From assembly GCA_015680685.1 (NCBI GenBank), contig MNCI01034266.1:868159-932158 (forward strand): a stretch of 64,000 nt of DNA. The letters are read 5' to 3'. This DNA is from Gnetum montanum. Its lineage: Eukaryota; Streptophyta; Gnetopsida; Gnetales; Gnetaceae. Within the stretch, counting starts at the first letter, position 1. Each line of letters starts with the position of its first letter. A program made the position numbers and the translations under genes. Shown here piece after piece: positions 33,050 through 45,740 of the stretch. The notes beneath the pieces are model-generated. The model had not been told where the DNA came from, ran no database searches, and worked only from the letters and a program-made list of their open reading frames with translations.

Positions 33050-34668
33050 TGAAACACCACCAAATTTGGGCCACCATGTCTCGACTACAAATTTGTCTAA
33101 GTGTCAATAGAAAGCAAATTGTTTCTAAGTGATGGGCCTATGGTCCCCACTACTGGGAGTACCCTCCAAAGCATAGTCAGTGTAGTCAACACACAAATGG
33201 CTAGTTTTGCAAATTTTTCTAAGTATCAAGCCAAAAGCTGTCAAGCTTGCTTGGCATGGAAAAAATAGTTTGGCAAAGACTATGCTCTCCACTACACTAG
33301 AGCATTGTTGAGCATGCTTGGGATGGAAAAAATAGTTTGGCAAATTTTCTAACTACTGAACTATACTCTCTACTATGCTCTAGAGCGTAGTTAGCATAGT
33401 CTGCATGAAGACACCAATTTTTCTAGATTTTTTTAACTACCAAGACTATGGTCCCTACTACTAGGACTATGCTCTAGAGTGTAGTCAATGTAGTTAGCAT
33501 GAAAACACATTTTTAAAAAAATTTGTCTAACTGTTGGGACTAAGCTCTAGAGCATAGTCAGTGCAATCATGTAGAACTACCTCTGGAAGCCTTCAAAATG
33601 CAACACTGGCATCCACATCAACTCTGACACACCTTCGGTAAGCAGGATCAACAATTTGTATTTCTTTTGCATCCCCCCTTTGCCCTGAAATTGTGCCTAT
33701 GCTTGACACCACTTGAGAGAGTGGACAGCGTAGTCCCAAAGCATATTCTCCAAGATTACATTTCTTTTGCATTTTTTTAGGTACATTATAGTCTTCTTGG
33801 CACTTGAACATGTAATTAGGGTAGCATAGTCATAATTTGGTAGTCTCGCAAGCTCCATTGGAGCACACCAGCAGAACACCATTTGCTTCAATGAAGAGCA
33901 TAGTTGGGTGCAGCGTAGTCCCAACTACCCCTTTGCCATGTGGCACCAAATTCACAATTCATGATAATCCTAACTCTATAAATACCCCAATGCTCTACGT
34001 TTTAAGGATTGGCATTTTTTCATTCAGTTGGTAAAATCAAAGCATCTATTAGCATTTTGGCATTTCATTGTGTAAGAGCAAGTTCGAAGCAAAGCACTAG
34101 CAAGCACCTTTGCATACCACCCAGGACATCATAGACCACTACAGCCCACAAGACACCATGGCAGCCAACCCAGTAGGCACAAACACCATGGTAAACATCA
34201 ATCCTTACAGCCTAGACACCCTAAGACTATGATTACGCTACCTGCTGCACTTGTTTGTACACCACGTACCACCTCACCTTTCTTGCAGTTAACTATGCTC
34301 TTCCCATTTGGGGTGCTATTGCTCTCTCTATCACTCTCCTCCTATGCATTTTTAGCATTTTATTTTCATTCTGGCATTTATTTGCATTTTTCTCTATTTT
34401 TGCACATAACTACACGTTGACACCTTTGTTTTTAGGGAAAGCCCTTAACTACGCTCACCCGCGTTGACATCATAGACACTGCAAACATCATGCAAGTGAT
34501 AACAATGTTTTGGCATCACATCCGATAAGTCCTAGTCTAATTGACAAGACCATTCTGGGCACCCCATCTTCACCTCCAGCAGGCCCTCACGCAAGCACGA
34601 GGTCAAGTTGTGCATAGTGCGAACCTCTCAATGTACTGTTCTAGCCACCAATGTTTTTAGTCATTACA
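33050..34668 (+). repeat. 3' LTR of the giant element
   Basis: It starts TGAAACACCACCAAATTTGG, ends ATTACA and is followed by ATGAT (34669-34673). It has the dyad array (about 33140-33570) and TATAAATA (33977-33984). It is about 110 bp shorter than the 5' LTR. Confidence 0.9.
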
Positions 34669-34673
34669 ATGAT
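34669..34673 (+). repeat. Target-site duplication ATGAT (right)
   Basis: It matches 7977-7981 exactly and closes the giant element. Confidence 0.85.
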
Positions 34674-37600
34674 GCTAATAGATACTAACAACACCCTCAC
34701 TCCCTATCTATTACCCACCAAAATAAGTGTCATAAAGTGCAAGTGTTGTAGCAAGATTGTTTTTTGATAACCATGGAAGCAACACCTTTATAAAACAAGT
34801 GGGAAGCACTAGACCTATGGCCATAAATAGTGTTGAAAATAACAACACTTAATAATCAATAATAACAAAATAAAAGAACATGCTCCACTAATCAAATACG
34901 AACTTAGCATATCATCCAAGATGAAAAATGATAAGGAATGTAATACAAAATGAGACAATTAAACTATGGATGAAAATATGAGACTAGTGACAATGATGAT
35001 AATAAGATACTACAAGAAATAAGATTAAAAGAGATGGGAGTATTTCTTTTGCCACAATCTAAGAGGTGCGGTCTTAATTCATGCCACATAAAACACTTAA
35101 AAGATAGATATGCAATCTAAATACCACCTTATATATTCTATTTATGATGCAAGAATTACACTAGTTTGGAAATTTTTGCTTACAAAATTATTCAAAAATA
35201 TAACAAACTTGATAATTGCACCGCTTATAATTTTAACTTGTTGCAAATAGCTTGAGCTTATTATAATATAAGTGGTACTACTTTAGTGCCACATATATTC
35301 TTTACAAAATGAAAAAAAAAACTTCAATCATGAGTTTTAATTCACATAATTAATTGGCCATGAACGAAGCAAAAGGACATTTTAGGCTTTCACAAGCGCG
35401 TGCAAGATAAGATGAACATACTACACTTGGTTATTTTAGTTTCAGAGTAACAATTCTAGTGTGCGGGCTCTAATTCTGGTGTGTGGAACGACCTCTGTGC
35501 TTGTTGTGCATGGTGCTAAGGTTCTTATTCTGGTGTTTGAGTGCTTGAATGGTTTTTGATTTTTTTTTGTTTTTAGTGCCGCTTTTTGCTATGGAATGTA
35601 AATTTGTTTGGTTTTGTGTTGCTTTGTAGATGTTCCTCTGCATTATATGCATTTATTCCTACGCATCAAATATTGTGGTCCATCATGCTCCATCATGTAT
35701 GCTGCCATGTGTGTTGTCGTGTGCACTCGTGCGTTCATTTGTAGATGTGGTCTACACATTGCTTCACCGTTATTAACACTAACCACCCTTATCATTATTT
35801 ACAATTGCTATGGCTATGATTTTTTTTCTTACTTTCAAGCATTTTCTGTTAAATTAAAGTACATCATTTTCCTCAGCAACAAGCATGCTTCAATCAGTTG
35901 TCAATAGTTTTGTCTCTTTTCAGTATTCCAATTCCTAATTAATTGTAACTAAAATTTTTCCCCAAACAAGATAAACATGAATTAAAACAATTAATAAATC
36001 TATGTTCCAATTTGTTGTGACATATATCCACAAAAAATTTTCTTCTCATGCAATTTCTTGAACCTTTATTATAGCCTCATATTAAGAACTAACTCTTTTT
36101 CCTAAAGCATCTAGAAACCCATTGTACAAATTAAAGCCCAACTGAGATTTAATTTGGAGGCTTTATATTTTTTTATAATGTAAGAACATTTATATATCGA
36201 AGTAATGAACTCTCACATCAATGCATGTATCCTTAGCTTATCAAGAAATGTTGTCATTACTTGAAGTTACTTTCTTTCTCTAAGGCCTATCATAATTATT
36301 AGGCTATAGCATTTAGTGGTGATGTAATATTGTTAGTTTATCTTAACTCTCTAAATAAAGAAAATGTAACTTTAAATTCCTCTTTGGCCATATAATCATC
36401 AACCACTTCATCATAAATACCAGCATCAAGCTCATTTCTAGATATGTACACTTTTGAAGCTATCTATGTAGCAACAGTTGTTTTCATTTCCATTTAATAA
36501 GCCTTCAAAATTAACAAAAAAATTCCAATTTCTACCTTGGCTCCCTTGAGAATTATTACATTCACAATTCTATGGTCTATAGTAAGATGCCCAATACTAG
36601 TTAGTGAATTACTTAAGCTAGCACCAATAGTATCTAGCATATTTTTCAAGTGACATTCTAACTCCTATACTTGTATAAGAAATCTTGTAAGGTCTTTTAC
36701 TGATCCTATTTCTATAAAATATTTTCCTAGTATATAGTAAACCTTTTCCTATCTCTATAACTTAATTGAAATTGCGCAACTATGTAGGTAACTTTGGCTT
36801 GAATTTTACCCTTGTAAAAATTGAGTTAAAAAGGCTCTATAAGCTTGGACAACTGTTGTGTTAAGGGATTCTCAAGATGAGTACCTAAAATATATTCTTG
36901 TTGTAATCTTCTAAGATTTCCAATCTTTGGCAAAATTGTTCTAGTTTTCTTATCTCCATTCAACTCCAAGTATTCTAATTTCCAAATTCAAAAAATTCCT
37001 TCTCTTCCAATTCTACTACTAGGTACAATCACTTATAATTGGTAACAGTCACATTTTTACCATGAGCAATCAGGTTATGTTATATAAATTATTCTATGAT
37101 CTTAGCCCCTTACCTTTGTTGAACCCTAAACTAAAAATCAAATAAAACTTAATATGTACAAAATAGAAAGGTGTTATCACTATTATGAACATTGGATGCT
37201 TCTAATAGTAATGTCCTTTTTACAATATCCCACAATGAGCTCATCTCTCTTAACTTCTAAACTTACTCAACTATTAGTTTCATTATTGTGTCAATTTCTT
37301 GTGTGGTAGTGAATTTTACAATACAAAATTGAATATAAGTATAATTCATAACGTTCTCAACTCCTAAAGCCCTTAAAATATAAGATGGCTTAAGACTTTC
37401 ATATGTGCATGCATTGTTACTAGAAACAATAACTTAACAAATTTAATAAAATAGAATAATCATCCTTCCATGTGCAATTATTCACTAATTTTCATGTACA
37501 ATCATTAATTTTGCTAATTTTGAATGCTCAAGTAGTGTGATACCACTTTATATGTTATGTTTTATTATAAATCATTTTCTATCAACCAAGACCACACTCA

Positions 37601-40600
37601 AAATAATTGACTTTATTTATAGTTTTCATAAAGTACATGTCTCAGTAATGTAGTAGAAATTACTAGTGTTACACTAGGAATTTAATTAAATGTTTGATAA
37701 AATCATGAAGAAATATTGACATTATAGAATTATGTGTTGTGTATCTAAACTTTCAATCATCCAACATTGTCTAGATTAATTTGTAAGGTATATTATTAAT
37801 AGTTATAACCTAGTAAGTCCTTTTTTAAGTACCTAAACTTCATATCCTAATTCTCATACATCTAATCTTAAATAAAAGTAGTACTTAACATCAAATGTGT
37901 AGGTAAGTCTAAATGAAGAAATACATGGTGAAATCAATGTTAGGTTCTTTTAGTTATATGGTTGTTATAGAAAAAATTCATAAAACTTTCTATTACGAAT
38001 AATACATGATCAAATGGAATAATTCATTATCTTTGAAAGATGTCACAACTTCATAAAAAAGATACCTTTAAAGGTTCATTTTCACATGTACTACCAAGGT
38101 GTGGATCCATCCTATGTGGAGGGCATCCAATTCTATCATGGTAAAAGCCCAAAATAGAATGCTATCAATAATAAAGTGGGATTTGTATAGGACAAGCGTG
38201 AGCACATGTTAAATATAATTTTAACTATCATCAAGATGTTCATATGCATCAATTAAATTCAGATACATTAGATGTGCAAGTTGATGTGATTTAGGAAGCT
38301 CCTAACACATACACCTTATTACTTGAATTATCAAAAACACTAATTTATCCTAAATATTGCAAGATGAACAAACTTTCTTCATCATGAAGATGTAGAATTC
38401 CAAAGTTGTTCTTGATTGGACTGAAGCATCATTAGAGAAGTTGCTAAATTTCTTTAAATTTCTATTACTAAATGGAAATGTGGTTCCAACATTATATCAA
38501 CTGAAAATAGTCATGTCTAGTAGCAATACAAAATATGAAAAAATTAATGCATGTTCAAATGATTGCATTTGTTAAGGTAACAATTTGAATCTAGAAACAT
38601 GTTCATAATGTAATGTGTAGATATAGTCTAGTGCATCATTAACCAAGAAGGAGAAAAAAGTTGTTGCTAAGAAACTACACATTTTTCCTTTGATTCCAGG
38701 ACTATAATGATTATATGCACATTTTAATATTGTTAAGCAAATAACCTAGCATGGTTATAATCATTTCAATGATTAGACCATGCATCACCTCATGGATATG
38801 TCTACATGGATTCATATAGATTGATCATATCTAGAATTTTCAAGTGAGGTAAGAAATGTAAAATGTTATTACAATAGTTGGCTTCAACCCCTTCAACTTT
38901 CAAAGAACTAAGATAACATGTTGACTTGTCCTTACTTTTACATACAGCTTACCACCATGGTTGTGCATGAAACATCCTTCTATGAAGTTGATCCTCCTTA
39001 TTCTAGATTCACATTAACTTGAACATAAAATAGATGTTTTCTTGAAGCCATTGAATAAGAAGTTGAAACTGTTATTTAAAAATTGGATGGTAACCTTTGA
39101 TGTAAGCACTAGTAAATTATTCAAGTTGTGCTATGTATTGTTATGAATAATAAATGCTTTTATAATATATGGAAATGTATTTGGTTGAAACACAAAAGGA
39201 AAAATACTTTTCCCTCAATATGGAGCCCATGTAGACTTCTTATGATTGAAACATGGAAAGAAATTTTACTACATGATTCATTGTTGATTCATGAATGTAA
39301 ATCATTAGTATTATATCCAAAAGCAATATTTTAATGGTAAGAAGAAATTGAGAGATGCTCCAATTCCTTCAACTAGAGACCAAATTGAAGCAAAGACATC
39401 ATAGTTTGCCAATGAATTTAGTGATTGAATAATTCTAGATAAAAGCTATTAGAAGAATACAAATAATAAATCCATCACTATTTTCTCACAATGATACTAG
39501 CCATCATTGTGAACATTATTTTCCACTATTAGAGTCATCATTGAAGATTGGAACAAGGAAGAAATGATGACTTTTTAGAGGTCTAACGCTGAGTAAGGTT
39601 GATGGTAATGTTAGTAATTCTTGTACCCCCACCACTAAGAAAAATGCTAAATTTACCTCAAAATTTCAACTATAATGATATCTAGAAGTAGGATGATAAT
39701 CCCCTTGGGTTTAGGCACTGTTAAAGGGTTCGAAACCAAGTTTCACGTTGATGAAAACTAGTCAAAATCTCAATAGAAGACAAAGAAACTTAAATTAGGT
39801 AAGATAGGGATAATTAAGCACCTAAATCTTTCACTATTGAAGGAGAGAAAAAAATAGGTACAACATTTTCCCTCTTGATCAATGTTGCTAAGATATTCAA
39901 GACAAATTCATCAAGAAGATTGATAAACTACTGATGATGATGCTTATGTGCTTGATCATGATGATATACTTGCAAAGAAGAATAGACAAAAAGAGAAATC
40001 TATGAGAAAGTAAGATCATCAATACACATGTCATTAGGATAGTGTTATTCCACAAAAGTGGGACATGGCTAAGTCCTACTTATAAGATGCTCGAAAAGGA
40101 TGTCATAAATGATGTCACATGCTCTCTTACTCAAAAGTCTCAATATACCCTTATCAAAATTAATTAAATTTACTCAATTCTTGCTAATTTATTGAAAACA
40201 ATGAGAGGAAGAAAAATAAATAGATACATAGTTAGAGGAAGAAAAAATAATAAATAAGAGATAGTAAAAAATATAGATTACTAAATTAAGAGAAATGATA
40301 AAAGTAGGGATAGAAATGAGGGACATCACCTATACACTAATATTCAATATTATGTCATAGAAGAAAGACATAGCTAAATCATGTGCTCTAATGATATTTA
40401 CTGCTAATAAATGATACTTTTGATGATTGCCTCCCTATCCCAACCAATATCAACACACCCTCACATTGAGTATAATAGTAGAACTCTCATGTACAAGACA
40501 AATTACTTAAAAAATTTTGAGTATCGATGCATTGTAGAAGAAATGTAATCAAAAAAGACCAAATAGAATATAGGAATAAATAGATGACATAGAAGAGAGG

Positions 40601-42018
40601 TAATTGAAGAAAAATAACATGATATAAATAGGATATGATAGCAATAGAGAAATAGTAAAAGAAAAAATGAAGTAAAAATAAAAACAATAAAATAGAGTAA
40701 AAGAAAAAAGGATCAGAGCAAACCTATGATGCTAATTTACCAAATTATTAAGTGTTATATTTCTTTAAAATGCATGGTTCATGGAATCTAAAGTTAGTAA
40801 GATGATAAGAACTAATCCCAAGGTTCTTCATGACAATGAAGGAACCTTTCCAATTACAAAAGAATTTTATAGTCTTGGCATTAGAGAACTGGCAAAGCAT
40901 AAGATCATCTTCTTTGATGTCTCAAAGATAGACATGTTTTTAATGAAAATGATAGTTATGAATGTTTATTGCAACATGCTTTCAATACTCCTCAAATTCT
41001 AGTTTAACATAATGCATCTAACTATTTTCTTATTCTAACATTCAATTCTATAGTGTTGGATGAAATAATGATACACCTAGTTTAATTGATAGCATAGCTT
41101 CAAATTCAAAGGTTAACAAAAATGGAATTCAACTAGTCACATTGTAAAATCTAGTTCAATACATCCAAAAAGCATCGAATAGTTGGATGTGCCAGTTGCA
41201 TTAATATTTTTTACCCATGGTTTTGAAAAAAATACATAAGGGATTTATTTGTGGATATGGCTTGGCTATTTAATTGTAGATAGTATGAGGATGTGAATGA
41301 GAATGGATAACTGATTTGATATTCATCATAGAATTTATCGAAATGCATTTAGAAGTAATTCATCACAAAGGAATGACTTCAAAAAAATTTGTGTAGTATT
41401 TAGTAGTTGTCAAGATGAAATGATGTCCATTAGATGATGAAGAATTAATAAAACCAATAAAATTGAATCCCCACTTTTGGAAGGACCAAACAATCTCAAA
41501 CATTATAAGCTTTTAAGAAGAATCATAGATTAAGGACTCATGACATTGACAAGTATTCCAAATTTTAAAAATAGTATATGCATCTCTTAACATAGTGGAG
41601 AATTATTAACCAAAAGAGGTGATGCAAGAAATCTAAATGAACTTGTTCTAGTAATTGGCATTCATGTGATTTAGGTAATGTAAAATCTACATGAAGTTAA
41701 GATGTGACACAAGATTCCTAGATCAACAATGTAAGAATGATTGGAGTGTTTATGAAAAGCATCCTTTTAGGAAAGGGAAATATGCTCAAGGATCTTACTT
41801 ATTTGAAACTATTAACGGAAATATTTCTATTATTCATCTTCTTCAATGTTGATAAGTCTAACATGTGAGATATCAGTTAATGTGATAGGGGCATCATGAC
41901 TAGAGTAAGATAGACGATCTTCAAGTATACCAATATTAATGAGGAGTGCAAATGTAACTAAAAAAATCTCCAAGAATGTTCTTGAAATGGTTGACATAAA
42001 ACAAGCTACATTCATTGA
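34674..42018. other. 7.3 kb AT-rich stretch with no assignable gene
   Basis: Only short ORFs occur (the longest are 99 codons at 35608-35907 and 78 codons at 41830-42066 on the minus strand), and none shows a domain, repeat structure or partner frame. The 39128-39334 frame is Lys/Trp-rich but isolated. No LTR pair, terminal inverted repeat or poly-A tail was noticed. This is probably old, decayed repeat sequence, and it is the target into which copy 2 inserted. Confidence 0.55.
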
Positions 42019-42023
42019 ATCAT
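42019..42023 (+). repeat. Target-site duplication ATCAT (left)
   Basis: ATCAT precedes the 5' LTR of copy 2 and is repeated exactly after its 3' LTR at 48043-48047. Confidence 0.85.
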
Positions 42024-42834
42024 TGATGGGACGCGATATTGCATGGGCCATGATATCGCATCCCACGTGATATCGCGTACACGATATCGCGGTGCGCCAT
42101 CAAATCTATAAATAAGAGGCAACTCTCCCTTGTTTCTCATCCTAGGCTTAGACCGTAGCAAAACTCTGGTATTTTGATCCCTCCAGAGATAGAATATTTT
42201 TCATGTGCCCGCAGTAGGAACTCCAAAGTGAATGGATCTTTATTCGAGCAAATATTGTACCTGAACACATGTTTGTGTACGAAAATAAAGACAAACTTCT
42301 TAGATAAACCTTGTAGTGCATGGAATAGGCTAAATAGGATTTTATTTATTACTATTTATTATTTATCATTTAATTTCTTTATTACTCATTTAATTTCTCT
42401 CAACCCTTCTCTCCTAGTTAAGTGCCTCAGTACGACCGATTTGAGCACATGCGTTATCCTTGGTGATCCCAGCAACGATTAGCGTTTGGTAACCAAGGTT
42501 GCATTGGTTCAGGGTGTGAACGATAAGTGGGAACAGATGCTAACGCTAGGTTAATTCAAACTTAGTTACTTATTTAAAGTTAGTTAATTAGTCTCTTCAA
42601 CCCTTCACTTCACTAGAATAGGAGACAAAACGTAAAAGACTATAAAAATCATATACCTCAGACTTACTTAACCATACACCATGACAAATACAAGTAAGTC
42701 TAGGAAGACAATGAGTAATTAACCTTAAGTGTTCTATGAGGTGTGTAGGCACTTAGTCTACACAGTTTGACTGGATTGTGTGTGCTACACTCGTATTCTT
42801 ATGGTTGAGTGTAGGGGTACCTCGCCACTCATCA
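42024..42834 (+). repeat. 5' LTR of copy 2
   Basis: It starts TGATGGGACGCGATATTGC and ends CTCATCA. U3 is only about 80 bp before TATAAATA (42107-42114) and is built of repeated GATATCGC words. The AATAAAGACAAAC region lies around 42283. The 42237-42834 part aligns closely with 47445-48042. Confidence 0.9.
42033..42092 (+). promoter_or_regulatory. GATATCGC palindromic cluster in the short U3 of copy 2
   Basis: CGATATTGC, TGATATCGCA, TGATATCGCG and CGATATCGCG occur within 60 bp, just upstream of the TATA box. GATATC is self-complementary, so the segment can fold back on itself or present dimer binding sites. The 3' LTR retains only its first GCGATATC before the N. Confidence 0.7.
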
Positions 42835-42854
42835 TTGGCACCGTTGTCGGGGAC
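42835..42854 (+). promoter_or_regulatory. tRNA-Asp primer binding site of copy 2
   Basis: TTGGCACCGTTGTCGGGGAC directly follows the LTR. The complement of the plant tRNA-Asp 3' end begins TGGCGCCGTTGCCGGGGA. The two mismatches within that span are CpG transitions (GCG to GCA, CCG to TCG). Confidence 0.8.
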
Positions 42855-42976
42855 TAAGTGTTTGTGCGCTAAGTAGAACATAGGAGATCACTCACATCGT
42901 TGGGAGCTTAAACGAACCCTTAGGGTTAATTAAAAAAATTATATAATGGTTAATTAGCACACCGAATGAAGCTAAG

Positions 42977-44497
42977 ATGTCTTCTTCTCATAAGAGCACT
43001 TCACCACCTAGGGATCATACAAAAAATAGTCAACAGTCAAAAACACATAACCAAAATCAGCCAGTTCCTCAACAATATAGGGTAGTATATACTCATCTCA
43101 ATGAGTATATACCTAATTTTACTTTTATCCTCCATCAAGATGAACAGCTGTGATGAAGAGACTTGCAAGGTAACATAGTGTTACCTCCAGATCGATCAGT
43201 CCCAAACATGCTCCTCTATGCTCTTGCATAGATCGGCATGACACAACTTTATGCTAAATATGTTATAGGTGATTTTGACACAAGGGATTATCATCCCACA
43301 ATAGCACAATGTATAAGGGACTTGAGGCAGGAGAGCCACCATACACTATTGAAGGAAAAAGGGGTCCTGCACATCCTAAGTGAAATCGGAGATGGTAAAC
43401 CACTTATAACGGGTTCTCTATCGAATGATGTTTCCCCTCCTAATGATAGTGAGTAGCTGGGGTATCAGAACCTATGATCCAAAATACACAACCCTGGTTC
43501 TAATCCCCGTGAATGCCAACTTTTCACTGAGGGAACAACAACACATGACAAGGATGGGCACTTAGATAGTCATCACGATCGGGGCCAAAGCCACAGAATA
43601 GAAGGTAGGAAACATCATCATGGAAATCGTTCTCCTTCTTCTTCCCCTTCTTCACATCATTCACCCTCTCCTTCCACCTCTGGGCATAGTCATAGAGAGC
43701 ATAATGGTGAGGATAGAGGTAGGAAAAATGAGAGACCTCGATGAGAGAGTCGAGAGCGAGGACAAGGGCATGAACGAAGGGAAAGTAGGGAGCAACATAG
43801 ACATCATAGACGTCATGAAAGAGATGATCATGATGAACCCCTACTTGCCACCCAGAGCATGCTAGATATAACAGAGGCTATAATAATACCAATAAGGCAT
43901 CAGAAAGATAGTCAGATGAAGCATTTAGACATGAACAACATCCCACGCTTCGAAGGGAGATACAACGTGGATCCGTAAAATCATTTACAGGCATTTCACG
44001 ATGCCTACGCCTTGCAGAACATAGAGAACAAGTGGCAAAAACTCAAGTTGTTTCCTAGGATACTCATTAAGGAAGCAGAGAGTTGGTATCAGTCCTTAGA
44101 ACTAGAAACCATTAGGAGGTGGAGTATGATGTTAGAACTCTTCAATGATAAATATTAAACGTACTCTAGAGTGTCTAATTTGCGTAAGCAGATCCACAGA
44201 TGGAAGCAAGGTACTCATGAACCCTTGGATACTACCATGGGCTGCTACTACGCATTGTTACATCATTGCCCGGGCCATCGTTACGCACAATGGGATCAAC
44301 TTCGCCACATTGTAGATGGGCTAAGGTATGAAACTAGGAGAACCCTTGGGACTTATGCCCAAGGGAGACTATCAAAACTTAGATCCCATGAGATTCATCG
44401 ATTGTTGGAGCAAGTAGCCAAAGAAGAATGGGAGCTAGCAAAAAGGGAAATTGCGAAAGAATATAACCACAACAACGTAACACTACGAGAGTCGTAA
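42977..44497 (+). pseudogene. gag: Gag of copy 2
   Basis: One frame from ATG 42977 to TAA 44495 (about 507 codons) is interrupted by stops but no indel. The N-terminus is Ser/Pro/Gln-rich. Around residues 205-295 it becomes dense in Arg, Glu, Ser, His and Asp (HREHNGEDRGRKNERP, then RERGQGHERRESREQHR). The Gag core (about residues 320-490) has FEGRYNVDP, HLQAFHDAYAL, ESWYQSLELETIRRWSMM and EPLDTTMGCYYALLHHCPGH. Copy 1 has Gln at the sites of the stops at 43976 and 44156. The zinc-like and Pro-rich C-terminal region found in copies 1, 3 and 4 appears deleted here. Confidence 0.85.
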
Positions 44498-45516
44498 CCA
44501 TTCAACCCGCTGCTAGTTTTGACAATTGCAAAAAGAGAAGACCTTTCTTCAAAACCAAAAGCCCAAACAACCTCTTACAACCACAAGCGGTTGAGTCTAG
44601 GCACACTCTTCCAACACATAAGGCTACAGAGCACCCTTCAGTCCAACAACAAAGCTTAACACATACAGTTATGTTAACACATACCGTAACCAACTGGATC
44701 AAGGTAGGCCACCTTCCCAGGAAACTATCTGACCCTGGAAGTCCCTTAATCTACCTCCAAGTCACTGAGAACAAACCACATAAGGCTCTTCTTGACTCAG
44801 GTTCCGGAGTCAACTTAATTTCAAAAGAAATGTATCAAGCCTAGAACCTGCCCCAACTCAAGAAGAGTAGCATTCAACTAGATCTAATAGACTAGTCCAT
44901 CACCATTCCCTTTGAATTGGTGGAGGACATTGTTTCTACTATGTGTGGTTGGTCATACCCAACCGATTTCCTGGTGATAGAAGTCAACAGTAACAACGGG
45001 GGCTTCCCAATTATAATGCGAAGGGCATGGCTAAGCATAATAGATGCATGCCTAGGGATTCGCGATCTTTCCTTGGAAATATCTAAGGTAAAAATTTATG
45101 GAAAGATCGAGAAGAAGAAATTTCCATGCATCACATATAGTGACTCAGAGGGTGAGGACATGCAAGAATCATGGGTGATGCAAAATTTAACATCTCCTGC
45201 ATGTAACCGGTGTGCACCAGAGGATAACATTCAAAGGCGCCTGTATATAGCAACCACACAACAAGAGAACACCCAGTGGTTAATAGTTGATCAAGGAAGT
45301 AGCCCACCAACATGCATGGAACGAACTGGGGGAATAACTCATGCCAACAACAAAGGCATAGATACATTGGAGTATGAGCATTGCCAACTTCCACCCCTTA
45401 ATCTAAGAACATCAATTGGGAGAAGTTGGACATTTCTAAGAAATTCAAATAGATGCTCATTATTTCAAATCTCTCCCTTTCCATTCAGTCATGGGGGAGA
45501 TGGTCACCTATGCTAA
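44498..45516 (+). pseudogene. pro: Aspartic protease of copy 2
   Basis: It lies in frame 1, one frame off gag. A basic linker leads to WIKVGHLPRKL and SPLIYLQV, then the catalytic motif ALLDSGSGVNLIS (about 44788-44826; D-S-G instead of D-T-G). FLVIEVNSNNGGFPIIMRRAW (about 44968-45030) matches the second conserved strand. In-frame stops fall at about 44842 and 44893. An acidic C-terminal extension follows (SDSEGEDMQE), with TQWLIVDQ shared with copy 4 (TQWLITNK). It is the usual Athila-like protease, followed by nothing: RT is absent. Confidence 0.8.
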
Positions 45517-45537
45517 TCATTTGGGGACCTCAGTTCT

Positions 45538-45680
45538 TTTAATTTTTTGTTTTACACATTTTTTTTTTACGCGTTTTTGTTTTGCACATTTTTGTTTTAC
45601 ACATTTCTGTTTTACACCTTTTTGTTTTACATGTTTTTGTTTTACAAATTTGTTTAACTTTTCTTGTTTTTGTTTTACAA
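45538..45680 (+). repeat. 15-bp tandem array TTTTGTTTTACACAT
   Basis: About nine imperfect 15-bp units follow the protease stop. Because 15 is a multiple of three, the minus strand reads a pentapeptide repeat (CVKQK-like) for about 77 codons (45750-45517). That frame is best seen as a repeat artefact. Confidence 0.85.
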
Positions 45681-45740
45681 CATCATTATATTTTTTCATT
45701 TTTATGTGTGTGTTTGTGTGTGTTATCCACCGTATAAGTT

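Larger units (their letters stand above)
7982..34668 (+). mobile_element. Giant Tat/Ogre-like Ty3/gypsy LTR retrotransposon (26.7 kb including a nested element)
   Basis: Two related direct LTRs (7982-9712 and 33050-34668) and a perfect ATGAT target duplication define the element. Inside, in order, are gag, protease, a 7 kb spacer with an antisense gene, RT, RNase H, a second RNase H domain, integrase, tandem repeats, and a polypurine tract before the 3' LTR. The duplicated RNase H is diagnostic of the Tat lineage (Ogre, Grande, Retand and relatives). About 20.3 kb remains after subtracting nested copy 1 (12891-19243), within the size range of Ogre. Stops and frameshifts in every domain show that it is dead. 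Confidence 0.92.

Noticed and set aside
32738-33052. Overlapping ORFs on both strands before the 3' LTR of the giant element
   Set aside because: Opposite-strand frames of similar length with no domain, lying in the untranslated region before the polypurine tract.
39128-39334. 68-codon ORF with Trp and Lys residues
   Set aside because: It is isolated, matches no family I know, and has no neighbouring frame that continues it.
43620-43865. 81-codon plus-strand ORF in copy 2
   Set aside because: It overlaps gag in a different frame; the gag frame here reads the Arg/Glu-rich domain found also in copy 3.
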